Origin: Bugulina stolonifera
Taxonomy: Eukaryota; Bryozoa; Gymnolaemata; Cheilostomatida; Bugulidae
Reading direction: 5' to 3'
Assembly (NCBI GenBank): GCA_935421135.1
Contig: OW285195.1
Span: 13,654,158-13,718,157, forward strand
Length of the DNA: 64,000 nt
Part shown: in pieces, positions 39,201 to 51,700 of the stretch
Layout: every line of letters starts with the position of its first letter
How positions within the stretch are numbered: position 1 is the first letter of the stretch
Made by a program: the position numbers and the translations under genes
The notes under the pieces: generated by a model
What the model saw: the letters and a program-made list of their open reading frames with translations, nothing else
The model's database searches: none
Told to the model about the DNA's origin: nothing

Positions 39201-42200
39201 GAATTACAAGCTTACAACTAACTCACCAGCTTTATATAAATTCATGATAGTCTGATTAAAATTAAAGGTATTTATAGACTATAAAATAATGTCTAAAATT
39301 CGATTTAATCATAAACTTAAAGAGCCATTTACACGGGAGCCAGTGGCCAAGTGGTACACACTATTTACACTCAAACAGGACTTCATTTCCTCTACTAACC
39401 AGCAACCCAAAAAAAATTGTTCTCATTTGTCAAACGTTACATCATAAACAAAGTTAGTGTAAGTACCTCTTTAGAGCTTTGGGATAGATTTTTACAAAAT
39501 AAATAGAATTCAACCTTTCTGCACATCTTACAGGTAGATGGAAACATTGCAAATAATAAATTGTTATACGGACTTAGAAGACGATACTTATACACTGACA
39601 ACACAAAATTATGACACTGATAGTGTCGTAAGACGAAAGGAGTCAAGCGAGCAATAGCGTAGATTATAAAGTGTAGCAAAGCAGAAAATACTGCGGGCAA
39701 CAGAAATATTAGAAAGCTTGTTGCAGAAATTAAATTAGGAAAAATAGAGAACTGAGTTTTAGTCAATCTTTTTTTGGTTAAAAAAAATTTGATCCAAATT
39801 CAGTTTAATTATTTTCTTTTGTATGAACTTCAGCGGCGGAAACACGTGTTCTATGCCAGCTACATGTATTTTAAAATGATGATTGAATATTAGTTTTCAG
39901 CGGTTAACTTTGTTAGAAACTCTCTCATTAGCAAATAGCTTACTTGTACAACTCTTTCCATCTCCAACAAATCCAGCGTCACACGCGCAGTCAAAGGATC
40001 CAACAGTATCAACACATTTAGCATTGGCATCGCAGTTGTCACTCCCCTGTGCGCACTCATTTATATCTGTAATAAAGCATGAAACAGGTTCTTTAAATTG
40101 CAAAGAGAAGACAAGTTCTGCTTCCATTCTAAACTTTTTATCGTTACTTCAACTATTTCGTTTTCGAATGAAAAATGGCTGCAGCAACTTGAATTCTCAA
40201 GTTACTGTCTTCGGCTTGGCTGCTACTAGGGCATCCACCACCAGCAAAAGACTGGCGTTGCGCTGTGTGTTCAAATAATATAACCAAAAACATATTTCCT
40301 TTTATTCCATTTAGCTCTTAGTGACATGGAGTTTTATTATGTTTTGAGAACAATAAACTTTTTGAGAAAATATGAAATTTTTAACTATATCAAGTGGCAA
40401 AACTGAAATATCTGTAAGGCTAGTCAGAGAGTCATATGAATAAAATGAATGTCACTCACTTGTACAAGCCCTTCCGGTTCCCTCGTATCCAGAGTTACAT
40501 GCGCAAGTATATGATCCAGTTGTATCTGTACAAGTAGCCTTAGCATGGCATCTGTGTGCTCCAGTGTTACATTCATTTACATCTACACGTACAATAATTG
40601 TATATGCATGAACATAACATTACTTTACATTACAAAAAACAAATCATAAATCACTAAATGATTGTATAACATACTAGTACAACTCTTTCCGTTCCCCTCG
40701 TAACCATCGGTACACGCACAAGTATACGCTCCATCTGTGTCAGTACAAACAGCATTGGTATGGCATGTGTGATCTCCAGTCGAACATTCATTTATGTCTG
40801 CAACAGTGAAGAGGAGTCAAATATTACAAAACGCTGTGATGATAGCTAATAAAATCATTTCTAAACTGAAGCCGAGCGGGTGTAGAGGTAAATATATCGA
40901 GCCAGGTGATTAAGTGCCGTAAAACCTTGTGTGTAAACCGTAGTGTTAAGGATGAGTTACTTTAACAGATGTGGAATCAAGACCATAATTACTAATATTT
41001 AAACTTCTTTGTAAGAAAGATATCACATAAGCCTTATATTTATACTTTTAAAGGTGCAAAAAGCATTTCATTTCGTGAATGCTGGCAATTTGTACTGTTT
41101 GGAGTGGAAAACTGCAAAGCACCTATGGCAGTACAAAGATTTGAGTGATCAATAGTAAATACATTATACATTCTATAACACCCATTACAATCTCCCTTAG
41201 CATCCATCATGAAACAGCCCGGCAAATAGTAACTCGCCCCGCATACAGAGTTGTCTACTCAATGAAGCAGATATTGTCAGTCATATCCCATTAGTAGCTG
41301 CGTATGTGTAACTATTACATAGCTCTAATAGACTGTTAATAATAATATTTAAATTCCATGCAATTCATTTTTATGACTGACTTAAAGGGGCTGAATTGGC
41401 ACAATAAAGTGAAATATTTGGTTTGCATACAGGAAACAGATGTACAGTAACTTACTTGTACATGATTCCCCATCACCTTCATAGCCCGAGTTACACGTAC
41501 AAAAATAGAATGAATCTGTATCAGTACAGAATGCATTCGTATGACATGTGTCTTGTCCTGTCTCACATTCATTGACCTCTGAAAATAGATAATATTATTA
41601 TAATCAAAGACAATCATACATAATAACGTAGCATAGTATATAAAATATCATTTTAAAAAATTAATTTGTACAAATGAGGACTGCTTCATTTATATGATAG
41701 TTTCTCTAGAGTGTCCAAACAGAAGTGCATGCTTAGCAAAAGATGTAACGAGCTTGGCCAGTCGGAAGGTAACAGAAGCACCCCACACAATACAGGAACA
41801 TGATGCCTACCAGTTTCCAGCAAAGTTAACTGGATCATTTTAATTAATTCAAGCAGAGCTTTGCAATTTGATTGATATTGATAAACACTGTTGCAAATCG
41901 TAATCATTTCTCCTACCATAAACAGTTTAGCATAGATTGAATATCTTATATAAGGAGCATATCATGCATGCAGAGTCCAGGCAATCTCATACTAACATAA
42001 AAATTGGAGCTAGAATAACCAACATTCAAAACTAATAAATGGTTTGTAGCTAATGACAGCAGAGAGTCAGCAGTTTACCAACTTTTCAGGTTGTCTTGGC
42101 TAGAATAAGAAACATCCAATCATACAATAGAGCTACAAGAATGAGTCATATTTTCCAACAAATAATATCATGCACGTACATGTGAGTCATGTGAGTGTAA

Positions 42201-45200
42201 CTTTACATTTGATTAGTAATAGCTATAGTAACAAGTAAATACAACAAATTACAATATACTGTACATCGAAATCACTACGAAACACTCAAATACTTGACTA
42301 ATGCAGGGCATGTTGAACATGAGGAGAGAGCTGTGACGAATGGAATGCATTTGAAGCTTTTGAACGAACTAGTGCACTTTATATGCAATACTTAGCTTCC
42401 GGTTACATAAACCGAGACTAGCACTATCTCGACAAGCACGATCAGGGGTCTTTATCTGAATAGTTAGTCACCAAAATACAAAATACAAGATACAATACAA
42501 CATTTGTCCACCCCGATTTTGCTAAAAGAGTGGGACGCGTGATTTTACACAGGGTCAGAAAGTGTAGGGACACATTTGAATGGGACAAGTTTCACAATAA
42601 ATTAACCTTACTAAATAAAGTGATAGTTGTACTAGTAGTTTGAGCAGGTGCATCTTGAAATTGAGAAAGATATATCACTATCAACTTCGGCAAACTACTA
42701 ACACACCCATAAAGTATATCTTCAGTCTTCTGAACTATTTATTCAGAAAGAAATGCACAAGCAAAAAGTAATGGTTAGGCGAGCAGAATAAATACACAAT
42801 ATATGCATGTTACGTGTACTATGAACAAACAACTCCAAACTTACTTTCACATCGCGCGTCTTCTTCGCTACACTGCTCTAAGACAACATCGTCAATAGCA
42901 AAATCTCCGTGAACTGTATCACCAGCATAGCCAATGAACAGCAGCTAAAATAATTTAAAAATTTAAACGATTAAAACATATTTTGTTTTTCCACCAACCA
43001 GCACTATTTTCTGGCATCTTTTGCATTTTATTCAAAGAGTTTTAATTCAAAATTAAATAGTGGAATTAATACTGAAAACAAAAGTAGAAAACAATTGTGT
43101 TTCAACAATTATTAAAACAATCACCTACTACAGAATTAAAAAATACATTATTTAATGAAATACAATGTAATTGTTTTATTTTCCACTTTATCCTACATTA
43201 GTGTTCATAACAGTCGAATAATTCTACATGCATTGAAGCTATTGCTGGTGGTACAGTAAATAATACATGCATTTTATTCAAAATTGTTCATGCTATGTGT
43301 ACCCTGAAAGTCAACACAACATAAGATATACATGAACTACAGTGACTGTCAATGGGCATGCAACTCTCGGGTGATATGAAAATACATGAGTGCATAACTC
43401 CCATATTAATTGTTGTGTTTTGACATAACGTTACTACACCACACTACACACAGACTTCATGAAGTCAGAACATTGCCAAACATCTAGACCCCATCCAGAC
43501 AATCTAATGGCCACAAAAATACTCATACTCTTGGCTGTACGCATATATGTATGTCCATATATGGTAATGGTAATGTCACAGGAATAGAAAGAAGACAAAT
43601 GAACAATTTGCTGTTCATCAGTAAATACACATTCATTGTCTGGATAGTAGACTAGTGTAGTAACAATGTTCAGAAAAATACGTGGGTCCTAAATTCTGTG
43701 ACAAGTGTCTCAAAAGATGAAACAGCAATGCTGTCACAACACTAGCTCGACACGAATAACATTGGGACGTTATTCTCAACTCAGATAGTTACAGTAAGAG
43801 TGGATGGACAAACAGACGGCATACCGTAACGTCTTTCTAAAATATTGACATGATTGTGTAAAGGTATAACTATGTAAAAATATAATCAAAATATATTACT
43901 GTTAACAGGCAGTGTAGCCACTCACAGCTGTAACATAATATTGTTAATATACCTCTCTTGTTTGAATATGGAAATTGAGTATTTAAAGAGCACCTTTCAG
44001 TATTGATTGAACTGAAACTCATACATTGCGATATGACAGAATTTCATCTCATTATAAGATGGTGATTTATCCATTAGCTTTAGGGGAGGGTTTAATTATG
44101 TTCCCTCAATTTTATACTGTCAAGTTCTGACCGGAGGCATATATTTAACTGATTTACAAATATAGAATTTTGAAAATGGTTCATTGTGATTTGGTTGCCT
44201 ATAAAAGTAATCCTCGATGAAACACTCATTGAAAAAATACGAACAGACGTAAGCCTCCAGTTGAGTAAATAAATAATAAATAGATACTATCAGCATGTAT
44301 GAGCTACACTACACTACACTATATAATATTCTCAAGGCGTTAGTTTTTAGTATTTTAGTGGTTGTCCACTCTTTGCTAAATTTCAACTTGAGATTTATGC
44401 TCTCCTGATTACTAAAGCATTCCGCAGAAATGCCTCACTAAGATGATCATAATGCAGTTGAGTACAGATTCGTACAAAACTGTAAGCTATTATGGCATCA
44501 ACTCATCCAAGACAATTCGCTCTCAAAATTCTACAGTCGTCACTTACTGTTTTTAGGTCAAGCAGCTAAAGCACTTTTAAGATAGCGTTATGTGGTCTTA
44601 GTTTACAGCAACAAGCTTTTGAACTCGCCGGCAACGGCTTTGTTGACCTTCCCTTTAATTTAAGGTGCCCCAAACTACACTACACCAACAGGTGACAAAT
44701 TTTAATCAATAAGTAGCGAATTGTCATAGGCGTTGTTTCGCGGATCCCATAGGAAGTCATATGTGGTACAGGTGAAGTCAGCAATGCCACTTTCGAGAGA
44801 AAAAGAATCACAAAGCTCTAGTCTCAATACTAAGCCTGATTAAAATGGCGGACTCATACACAAGTGAACAGTGAGTGAATCATTGACTCACTTGTCCGAC
44901 TAAACCCCTCACCTGTGTTGGCTCAGCGATCCTCACTGTTCTCCTTATGTGAATCCACTCTGCCCTGGATACCCGAATACCTTCGACTCTACCAGGCATC
45001 GTATCTATAGGGGTGTCATACCCATCCACCCAAACCTGTTAAAAGAGACTATAGAACTAGGAACAGAAGCTGAAGAGAGCACAACCTAAAGGGATATGTT
45101 ATTATTTTATACCAGGCAATCGTAGCGCGGATGGCCACAGAGTGTACAAATATGTATAATCTACTTTGCCGTCAACTCTCTAATCGGTCATGGATGGATC

Positions 45201-48200
45201 ACTAAACACCTTCACAACTATGTTTACTTGGATAAGCATATTAATCACTAATCAACTTTGCAAATTTAATTATAAGTCATATAAACCAACATTTTAGCAA
45301 AATAGAGTAGAACATGCCTCTAAAATAATCCAAGTAACGATTAGCAAAAGACTTTTCAACTTTGCTTCCAGTTTGTTAATTAAAAGTCTCATCATTTTGG
45401 AAGCATTATAGAAGTGGAATGCTTGCTCCACATCACAAAGGCTTCAAAAAAATAAGTTGGTAACCGAATGCCTTAAAACTGCATTGGATATTAGGGTTTT
45501 CCAAACTTAATTAGCTGTGCAAATAACATATTGGCACAACTGACCGAATCTAGAGCATAGATGTTATATAATAGGGCACATTGAATTATTTTGTTGTTCT
45601 CAACTAATTAGCCAATTTGTGTTTCACAACAACACAACAACATTTTTACTATTACCGTTACTGTTACCACGTACGAAACTGTGTTACGTTACAGTAACAA
45701 TGGTGACAAATAATCAACATTATTAAACTTTGACCAAACTTTCAACTCTGTTAACTGATAGCAAGACGAATTGAATAGTTTTTAAAAATTTTTAAACAAA
45801 AAGCATATTGCATAATTATATTGACCGAGTTTTCAATGTAGCTACCATCTAGCAAAGTACATGGATTGTCCCAGTTAACTCGAGAGTGAACTCTTTTATG
45901 CTGACAAATCAATCGATTTGATCAGAGGGGACCGAGCGCCATCAACAGCCTGTTACCTAACTATTATTTACATAATTTATAAATCAGAGCAATCAATAAA
46001 TAGACTCTGTCGTAACCTGATACTGGCATCGCAACCCTGCCTATCAACCGTGTATGCTTAGGTTTAATATAATAGCATTATACATTCACCAATAGTTGCT
46101 AGCAAGTACAATACCAATAGCATAACTAATACAATGAGCTACTTCACATTAATAATAATACCTAAACATTCTGTTCAGTGTATTGAATGTCATAGCTGCT
46201 ACTCTATCCTTTGAGGCTGTAGTCAGAAAAAATGGGAGGGGAATCAGTATATTACGGTTTTAATTTTGAATATGATAACTCGTAAGTTAAGAGCTAAAAC
46301 GTCGACGTCATGATCAGATTAAGGAACTTCAATGTAAATTGTGTTTTCTACCATCAAACTGTGAAGAGCAGGTTTAGGCACAGGGCTATAAAGACACAGC
46401 TTGGCAATCATAATGCGATTTTACAATCCTCTAATTTTTTTAAAATACAAAATAACCAAATTTGGTATTATAACATTAAATATCCTAACCATATTAATAC
46501 TAAATAATAAATAAATAAACATTAACAATGTTTTAATAAATAAAAAGTTCAATGCTAATCTCTTACCTCTCCAATAATGTACACTACACTATGTATATTA
46601 TTTTAGTATATTCTTGTCCATGTTTATATGCTATATATACGTAGATACCCACCTCTAGTTTGTTCAAGTCACTGCCGTAAGCATAATAGTAGAAGTCCAA
46701 ATAGAAACACCCACATTTAGGCCAAAATGTGGGTGACCTGAGAACAGCCCGCATTCCAGTCTAAAATATTTATAAAATAATACACTACACGAAAACTATT
46801 AGTAAGTTTGACAGGCAAGAAGACACGTTTTTCTGTTTATAGGATGCATGAGTGTACATGGCATACACCCATGATAAGACGCGATAATAGGCATTACCTT
46901 GGAATTGCATGCACAGTTTACCTGCTTGATCTGTTTTACGTCTAACAATGTATGTAATGCTATAAAATGGCACGGTAGGTGGTCTCTCTTGCAGACGTCT
47001 GAATCAATAATTTCTTATAGTTATTTGAGACTGTCACGATATAAAGTTAATTATGTACCTCAAGGCTTTGCTTACATAAATAGAATGTGGGAGTTTGGGT
47101 GACACAGGCTAATTGAGTGAACTACATACCCTTGGTGTAGGAGCATCACTTGCATCCATTAGCATCCAGTTACCTTGCCAACTGTTTAAGGTATGATCAG
47201 CGTCTGGTCCAGTACCAGAAGTAGTTCGGCCACCTGACTGTCTGGCCCAAGAGAATTGGCTTCGAAAATCCACAATTTCAAACCCACAGTTGCCATCCTG
47301 TATGATTGAATAAATACTAAGCAATGAATTGTTAGTTTGTTCTACGACCAAAAATGTACAATGACGACTTGACAGCTCTGCTAGATGTGCTAAAACTGCT
47401 TTAGTAGAAAAATAACTTGGGTATTTTAAACCGGTACTCAGCTAATAGAACTAGTATAATATAATTATAACACATCAGCACTCGGTTTGGGACCAGTTTG
47501 TAGAACGCTGGTTAGTGTTTAAAATTAACATACCTCAAAAGTACATCGAAAAGGGATATTGGCTACTGCAGGGGCAGTTGTTGTCACTGCATCTCCATCT
47601 CTGCTAATTCTTATGCTGTCGATAGCAATATCTCCCAGACCTGTGGTACCACGCCAGCCATCAAACTCCACCTGTTGACAGAAGTAGACAGGTTATATCG
47701 GACAAAAAGAAGACACTCAATAGTAGGTTGGAAATTCAACTAAACCAGCTTCAGGTTGCATAGCAAAGTAACTCACAGAAGTAATTGGAAACAAAACAAG
47801 TTTCTTGCAAAAAGATCTTGCAAGAAGTAAGTAAAAAATTGTGTATTCATATCAAAATATATTACCATAATCTAAGACAAACCATTACTTCACCACAAAC
47901 TGTGACATATGAAACACTTTGTTGATTATGGAACCTTATTCACTTTAACCAATACTCTGTAGAGGATAAAGGTGATAGATATAGCTGCACTTACATGGAA
48001 AGAAGATTCTCGGCTGATTTCAACATTCACCTTCGTCCAGACATCCACTTTAGAATCGAGGTTATAAGAATAATACCAGATCAGTCGCGCATAGAGTGAA
48101 GCATCCTCTCTGGTAAACACACTCAGACCTCCTAGATTGGCACCATTGGCAATAAACCAGAACTCAACTGTGTACTTCCCAGAGTCCAATGTGGAGGTAT

Positions 48201-48945
48201 ACAGTCTTGCTTTATCATTCACTACCTAAATTACACAGTAGAGGAAGACAGTTAAAATTGATACACGCATGTACATGTCTAGCAATAATAGTAAACCTAA
48301 ACGCTTAATAGGAGAAATTCAGAGTTGATTAAAATTTGCAAAAGTTAGATATTTTAAAGCTACATAACACGAATGCACGTACTCGAGGAGTTGAGGTCTC
48401 AATATACATATAGTATCCTTCGGCAGTGCCAGTGTTTTGGTCTGTATCAGGCCCTGTTTGGGCACTGGGTGTTTTTCCTTTGTTACGTGTCCATGTAAAC
48501 TGAACTATACTTGGGTTGGTCTCGTTGAACACATCCCCACTTGTACATAGACGGTTTCCAAAGTAGCATTCAACAAAGTTGAGGCCTATAATTATTGCAG
48601 AACAAAAAATGAACAAAGACATCAAATAATGCATCTAGACAACACAGAAGCTTTTATCAAATAAAACTTAATAAAACATTTAAAATTTTATTTCAATCAA
48701 TTGTAGCACCAAAAAGTACAAGTGAGGTGAGATTAGTAATCCATGATTTCTGCCGATTTCACTATTAAAGGCTCATGCTTTAAATAGTTATGCATTGCAC
48801 GAGTCACAATCTTTGTAGACAAAGTAGGGTTAAAGAAAAGAATCTGAGCATCTTAGGCTAAAAACTTACTTGAAACCTGCTGGATGGACAGCAAGCCTAT
48901 CACCAGTATTAAATCTACAACAGCAGCACCAGTTTCAGTAAACAT
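19036..48945 (-). CDS. MAM-MAM-EGF(11)-MAM-CUB-MAM-CUB transmembrane protein (gene B)
   Basis: A 39-exon, ~30-kb gene encoding 1,752 residues; the summed exon length (5,259 nt) is divisible by three and every join keeps phase. Order: signal peptide (1-~26), MAM1 and MAM2 (~30-382), eleven EGF domains (383-834), MAM3 (~835-1007), CUB1 (~1008-1129), MAM4 (~1130-1317), CUB2 (~1318-1447), one transmembrane helix (~1457-1481) and a ~270-residue cytoplasmic tail. Exons are listed under the domain blocks. Type I topology with only adhesion/recognition modules outside fits a cell-surface receptor or adhesion molecule. No kinase or phosphatase domain is present, so signalling would need partners bound to the Tyr-rich tail and its PPDY end. 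RRKR at 1240-1243 could be a furin site. I know of no named family with this exact order. Its MAM1-MAM2 part is duplicated as gene A. Confidence 0.85.
24949..25915 (-). other. gene B exons 30-32: CUB2
   Basis: Exons 25915-25731, 25417-25309, 25044-24949. CUB hallmarks: [20 protein letters not shown] (S-P-x-Y-P), a CCDIVK segment in the usual C-x-D-x-(V/L) place, and [12 protein letters not shown] as final strand. It precedes the membrane helix directly. Confidence 0.8.
26186..27571 (-). other. gene B exons 26-29: MAM4
   Basis: Exons 27571-27384, 27040-26898, 26618-26515, 26314-26186. MAM-like order: [71 protein letters not shown]. The join of exons 27 and 28 creates ARRKRQV (1239-1245), a basic R-R-K-R motif usually cut by furin-type proteases if exposed. 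Confidence 0.75.
27819..28696 (-). other. gene B exons 24-25: CUB1
   Basis: Exons 28696-28518 and 28005-27819. CUB hallmarks: [20 protein letters not shown] near the start (the S-P-x-Y-P motif) and [11 protein letters not shown] at the end, the typical F/W-rich final strand. The N-terminal Cys pair is absent. The donor at 28,517 abuts a 19-bp tandem array. Confidence 0.8.
28311..28513. repeat. 19-bp tandem repeat beside a splice donor
   Basis: About ten copies of 'cctcagttctactgtataa'/'tagcctcagttctactgta'. On the minus strand the array begins within a few bases of the CUB1 exon's donor (GTAGGGTTATACAG), and each unit contains a donor-like GAGGTTATACAG or GAGGCTATACAG. The array seems to have grown out of the splice-site sequence. 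Confidence 0.85.
29000..29785. repeat. 60-bp tandem repeat containing an exon end
   Basis: About 13 copies of a 60-bp unit (gagaagataactctatacca + acctatagctgtactagtat + ctgattcatatacatacaga). On the minus strand the first unit includes the last ~27 coding bases of gene B's MAM3 exon and its GTTGGT donor. The period is divisible by three, so several units read open as [20 protein letters not shown]. Confidence 0.9.
29752..31350 (-). other. gene B exons 20-23: MAM3
   Basis: Exons 31350-31190, 30801-30711, 30344-30202, 29875-29752. The sequence follows MAM layout ([48 protein letters not shown]; a closing Cys in VNCTG). It is much more diverged from MAM1/MAM2 than those are from gene A. The last exon ends inside the first unit of a 60-bp repeat array, using donor GTTGGT at 29,751; the join gives phase 1 as required by the following CUB exon. 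Confidence 0.75.
31351..33217. other. gene B intron, no gene
   Basis: Intron between EGF11 and MAM3. It contains a G homopolymer at 32,481-32,491 and a 20-bp repeat at 32,673-32,792, otherwise AT-rich sequence without a supported exon or RNA gene. Confidence 0.6.
32673..32792. repeat. 20-bp tandem repeat, six copies
   Basis: Six imperfect copies of gtttttatctatagtaatac in a gene B intron. Confidence 0.85.
35414..36490. mobile_element. hAT-like non-autonomous transposon rich in CAAGTC repeats
   Basis: The 1,077-bp element begins CAGAGTTGGGTCCAAGTC and ends GACTTGGACCCAGCTCTG; the reverse complement of the end matches the start with one mismatch over 18 bp. It is flanked by a perfect 8-bp target duplication, GTCGCTAC (35,406-35,413 and 36,491-36,498). 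CAGxG termini plus 8-bp duplications are the signature of hAT elements. The subterminal parts are long runs of CAAGTC with occasional GAAGTC. No transposase frame remains. It lies in the intron between EGF7 and EGF8 of gene B. A second copy starts at 63,831. Confidence 0.85.
36879..37018. repeat. nested palindromic foldback element
   Basis: Outer 15-bp inverted repeats (TATTGTATTACTACA at 36,879-36,893 and its exact complement at 37,004-37,018) enclose two further near-perfect palindromes built on acctgtagtacaggtactcc and ccacacataata. Nearly the whole 140 bp can fold. It lies in the EGF6-EGF7 intron. A small foldback MITE is the simplest reading; no target duplication is obvious. Confidence 0.75.
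42845..48945 (-). other. gene B exons 1-8: signal peptide, MAM1, MAM2
   Basis: Exons 48945-48870 ([20 protein letters not shown] signal), 48585-48383, 48225-47995, 47671-47534, 47297-47130, 46760-46653, 45035-44913, 42944-42845. MAM hallmarks are [36 protein letters not shown] for MAM1 and [44 protein letters not shown] for MAM2. Intron positions match gene A exactly. An alternative start exists: reading 48,634 straight into exon 2 gives an equally good signal peptide ([14 protein letters not shown]), so two 5' forms are possible. Introns 42,945-44,912 and 45,036-46,652 hold no recognisable gene. Confidence 0.85.
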
Positions 48946-50990
48946 AGAGCAATGGAAAATATCTCGTTGTACAACTGCACTATGCTTTATTAGAATGCAG
49001 CTAAAACATGTATTAGGCTGAAGAAGTAAAACCAGCATTGAGTTATAGGCTAATAGCAATATATTACTATTCAACAAATTTTAACGCGTCACATAGATCA
49101 GTCTTGAAATACTGCTCCCAGTTCTCTACACTTCGTTCAGCGAAACCCCATGTATACTGTTACGTAGAGGCTGAACTTACTAGACAATGTCCATATTAAG
49201 AAACATCAAGTCAAAATCAAAGAATGCCCACGTTCCGATTGCACAACCCTTACTTATTGTATGTACAATTCAATCTCACTATAAGCAGCAAAAATGTCTG
49301 CGCAGTTCAAAAGAAAGATAAATTAAAGAATATAACGTTGAATCTGCCCAGATTCTAAGGAATCGATGGATATTTAGCACAAAATTAATTCTCAATCAAT
49401 TATTCATTTGACATATCATCGGAAGGTATGACCAAACAAAGAAAAGAAATCTAGATATAGGAGCCGATCCCAGACTACCATGTTTTGCACTGACTCTGCG
49501 ACCTCCGACAGTACCTTCCGGCCCCAAGAATCTCTCCTAGTCAACCTGACACCTCATTGTGTGTAGACAGTGTACGAGTCTGAACCTACTCCCTCTCTTT
49601 AGCCCAAGCCCCCTCTTGCTTGGCCTGTTTGTTGCACAGCTGTGCCTTAGCTACCCAGTCGAACGCAACAAAAAAGAGATATTAACTACAGTTGACTATA
49701 ATAGTAAAATTATCTAGTAAAACGTAAATCTATGCAGGGCCTACATTGTAGGCGTCCTGTTATACTCATAGAATCACGGCTCTATTAATTTGTTCAAATA
49801 AAACGATCAAGCAGGTTTGTCATATCATCATTGCTCATGAATGTAAATCTACATGGTTGCATAATCTTTCTTCCGTTACAACATAGACTTGCTAGCTTGT
49901 TAACTTCTTGCCAATAATAGAAAATATGACGTGAATTAAAATCTAACTTTACTTTGAAAAGTGTTGCGTCGTGCATGATTTTTATAATACATCATATTTT
50001 AATTGAAATAAAACTTTTCAAAAACCTGAGTTGGTGTATTGATTACTGTGTTCTGCCTACTGCGCTATGAAAATACATGTAGGTGCCGCAGCACCTTGGG
50101 TTGAAACCTCAGTCAGTCAGTCAGTCAGTCAGCCAGCCAGTCAGTCAGCGAGTCAGTCAGTCAGCCGGTCACTCAATTGCTTTCACATATATGAAACCAA
50201 GTTCCTGATGGCTCAGAAATATTTTATATTAAGTTAATCACGGATTAAGAAATAGATCACAAATACTACATTTGATTTTAATAATATAAATAGCTCAAAT
50301 AAGCTCAGTAGTTGTTCTTACATGTGTACAATCTTGTCTGCTGCATATCTGTCCTTAGTTTCTTCTGAATTAAAAAGTACAGAGGAGACTAATAAGCCAT
50401 GATTATACAATATTTAAATAGCTTTCTGAATGGCGAGAACAGCGTTGATCGTTTCAATGAACCGAATTAAACGGCCATTGTTTACCTCACTTCGTCATGG
50501 AAACGGCTACTACGCTGGTGACGATTGGCTGTAGTGATACGACCTTGACCAAAAACTACAACTACCCAACAGGAATTACGGCTACGATTTCGCCGGAAAT
50601 TTCTCCAAATTAGGAGTTGTTCCCTCAAGTTCTTTTTGCGAGATCGTTACCATGCATGTAAAGTTATCTTCCCGAAGTAATTCATCATAATTAGAAGTTG
50701 TCCTCTCCCAATTTATCTTACACCATCTATGGTGTACACTATTTCCAAGTACTTATATGGGGACTAAATAAAGATAAAGAAAAGTAATAGCTCACCAAAA
50801 TGTCTGCTGTTAGAATTTGATGGAGTTTGTCTGAACAGTTAAAAGTTAATTACCTAAATGTCACTATCAATTCCTGGTTTGTACTGCTCAACTAGTAATA
50901 TAAATTACAAGAGAAATGATGAAACATTGACTGCATAGTTTATCATCTCTAGTAGTCACTTATTATACAAAAGCACCAATGGCTGGCATC
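48946..50990. other. upstream region of gene B, no gene
   Basis: Contains the presumed promoter of gene B, which I cannot define, and a (CAGT)n tract at about 50,107-50,167. From about 50,340 the sequence becomes similar to 60,970 onward (shared 'gattatacag' and 'gattggctgtagtgatacg' type phrases), marking the duplicated block that carries gene C's 3' end. Confidence 0.5.
50107..50167. repeat. CAGT tetranucleotide microsatellite
   Basis: A run of cagt/cagc units with few interruptions, located between the 5' end of gene B and the decayed gene C' copy. Confidence 0.9.
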
Positions 50991-51269
50991 TACCAGAAAT
51001 ACAGTGATACTGATATGTTGTATTATAGTAGTAGAAAATAAAAATACATACATATGTTGAGCAAAAGAAGATCACAATTAGAATGATTGCTTCACATATG
51101 AAAATTCTGCATCTGCAACAAAAAATATCACCACAGGATCTGTAAAGAGCTCAATTCAAATGAAGAAGACCAGTAGTTAATGGTATAATATAACATGCAG
51201 TATAAGAAACATAAAAATATAGACATACAACATTGTTAAACAAATAAAGCCTATTTTTAAAAATGATGG

Positions 51270-51700
51270 ACATACAGCGAGATTTATCATCTTCTGGTGA
51301 GTTAGGGGATGGTTTCTACCCAACAGAATAATAAAGGTAAAACTGTCTGTTGAGATGCCATACCATCCTAATAGTTTGGCTATCTTGACACGTTGCTAAA
51401 TATCAGCTAGTTCATGCTCCAGGATCTGCAAATAATAACACATCCTCATTATTTTGTGATTGTCCTGTTCTATTCCAAAACAATTATGCATTTTAAAACT
51501 GTTTCTCAACAAACCTAGAATTTGATGAACATTGAAGAAATTTCTGCTGTCTTAAAACACACCTGGTGCTGTCCATACCTTCTGTGCAAAGGGGAGTTTT
51601 TATGAGTGAAGCAGAGGTTGTGACTTCTAGCTTGATTGTCACTTGGTACCCCTGATAGAGGTCACATGATGGAGAGGTTTAGTGACCATGTATGTCTTGC
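51270..51700 (-). pseudogene. decayed copy of gene C's last two exons (C')
   Basis: Minus strand: the acceptor and start of gene C's last exon are recognisable (GCAG then ILEHELADI, against ALEHELADI in gene C), but a TAG follows at once where gene C has ETLL. Further on, the segment around 51,300-51,360 matches 62,600-62,670 (the STDSSTIIM part) with substitutions and deletions. 51,560-51,680 matches the penultimate exon (63,000-63,130). Flanking non-coding sequence at 50.99-51.26 kb also aligns with 61.75-62.05 kb. It is a tandem-duplication relic. Confidence 0.75.

Larger units (their letters stand above)
33218..41578 (-). other. gene B exons 9-19: eleven EGF domains, one per exon
   Basis: Exons 41578-41456, 40797-40675, 40582-40460, 40066-39944, 37590-37468, 37316-37194, 36789-36667, 35026-34904, 33980-33858, 33772-33650, 33343-33218. 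Ten are exactly 123 bp and the last is 126 bp, all phase 1-1. Most match the calcium-binding EGF pattern: D-[IV]-[ND]-E-C at the start and D-x4-[FY] before the fifth Cys (for example DVNECNTG and TDIVGSYTC). EGF1 starts KVNEC, so its first ligand Asp is missing. Such runs form rigid, Ca-stabilised rods. The 37,591-39,943 intron contains no recognisable gene. Confidence 0.9.

Noticed and set aside
39437..39766. 109-codon minus-strand open frame in the EGF4-EGF5 intron
   Set aside because: Hydrophobic composition follows from T-rich sequence; flanking EGF exons splice in phase without it.
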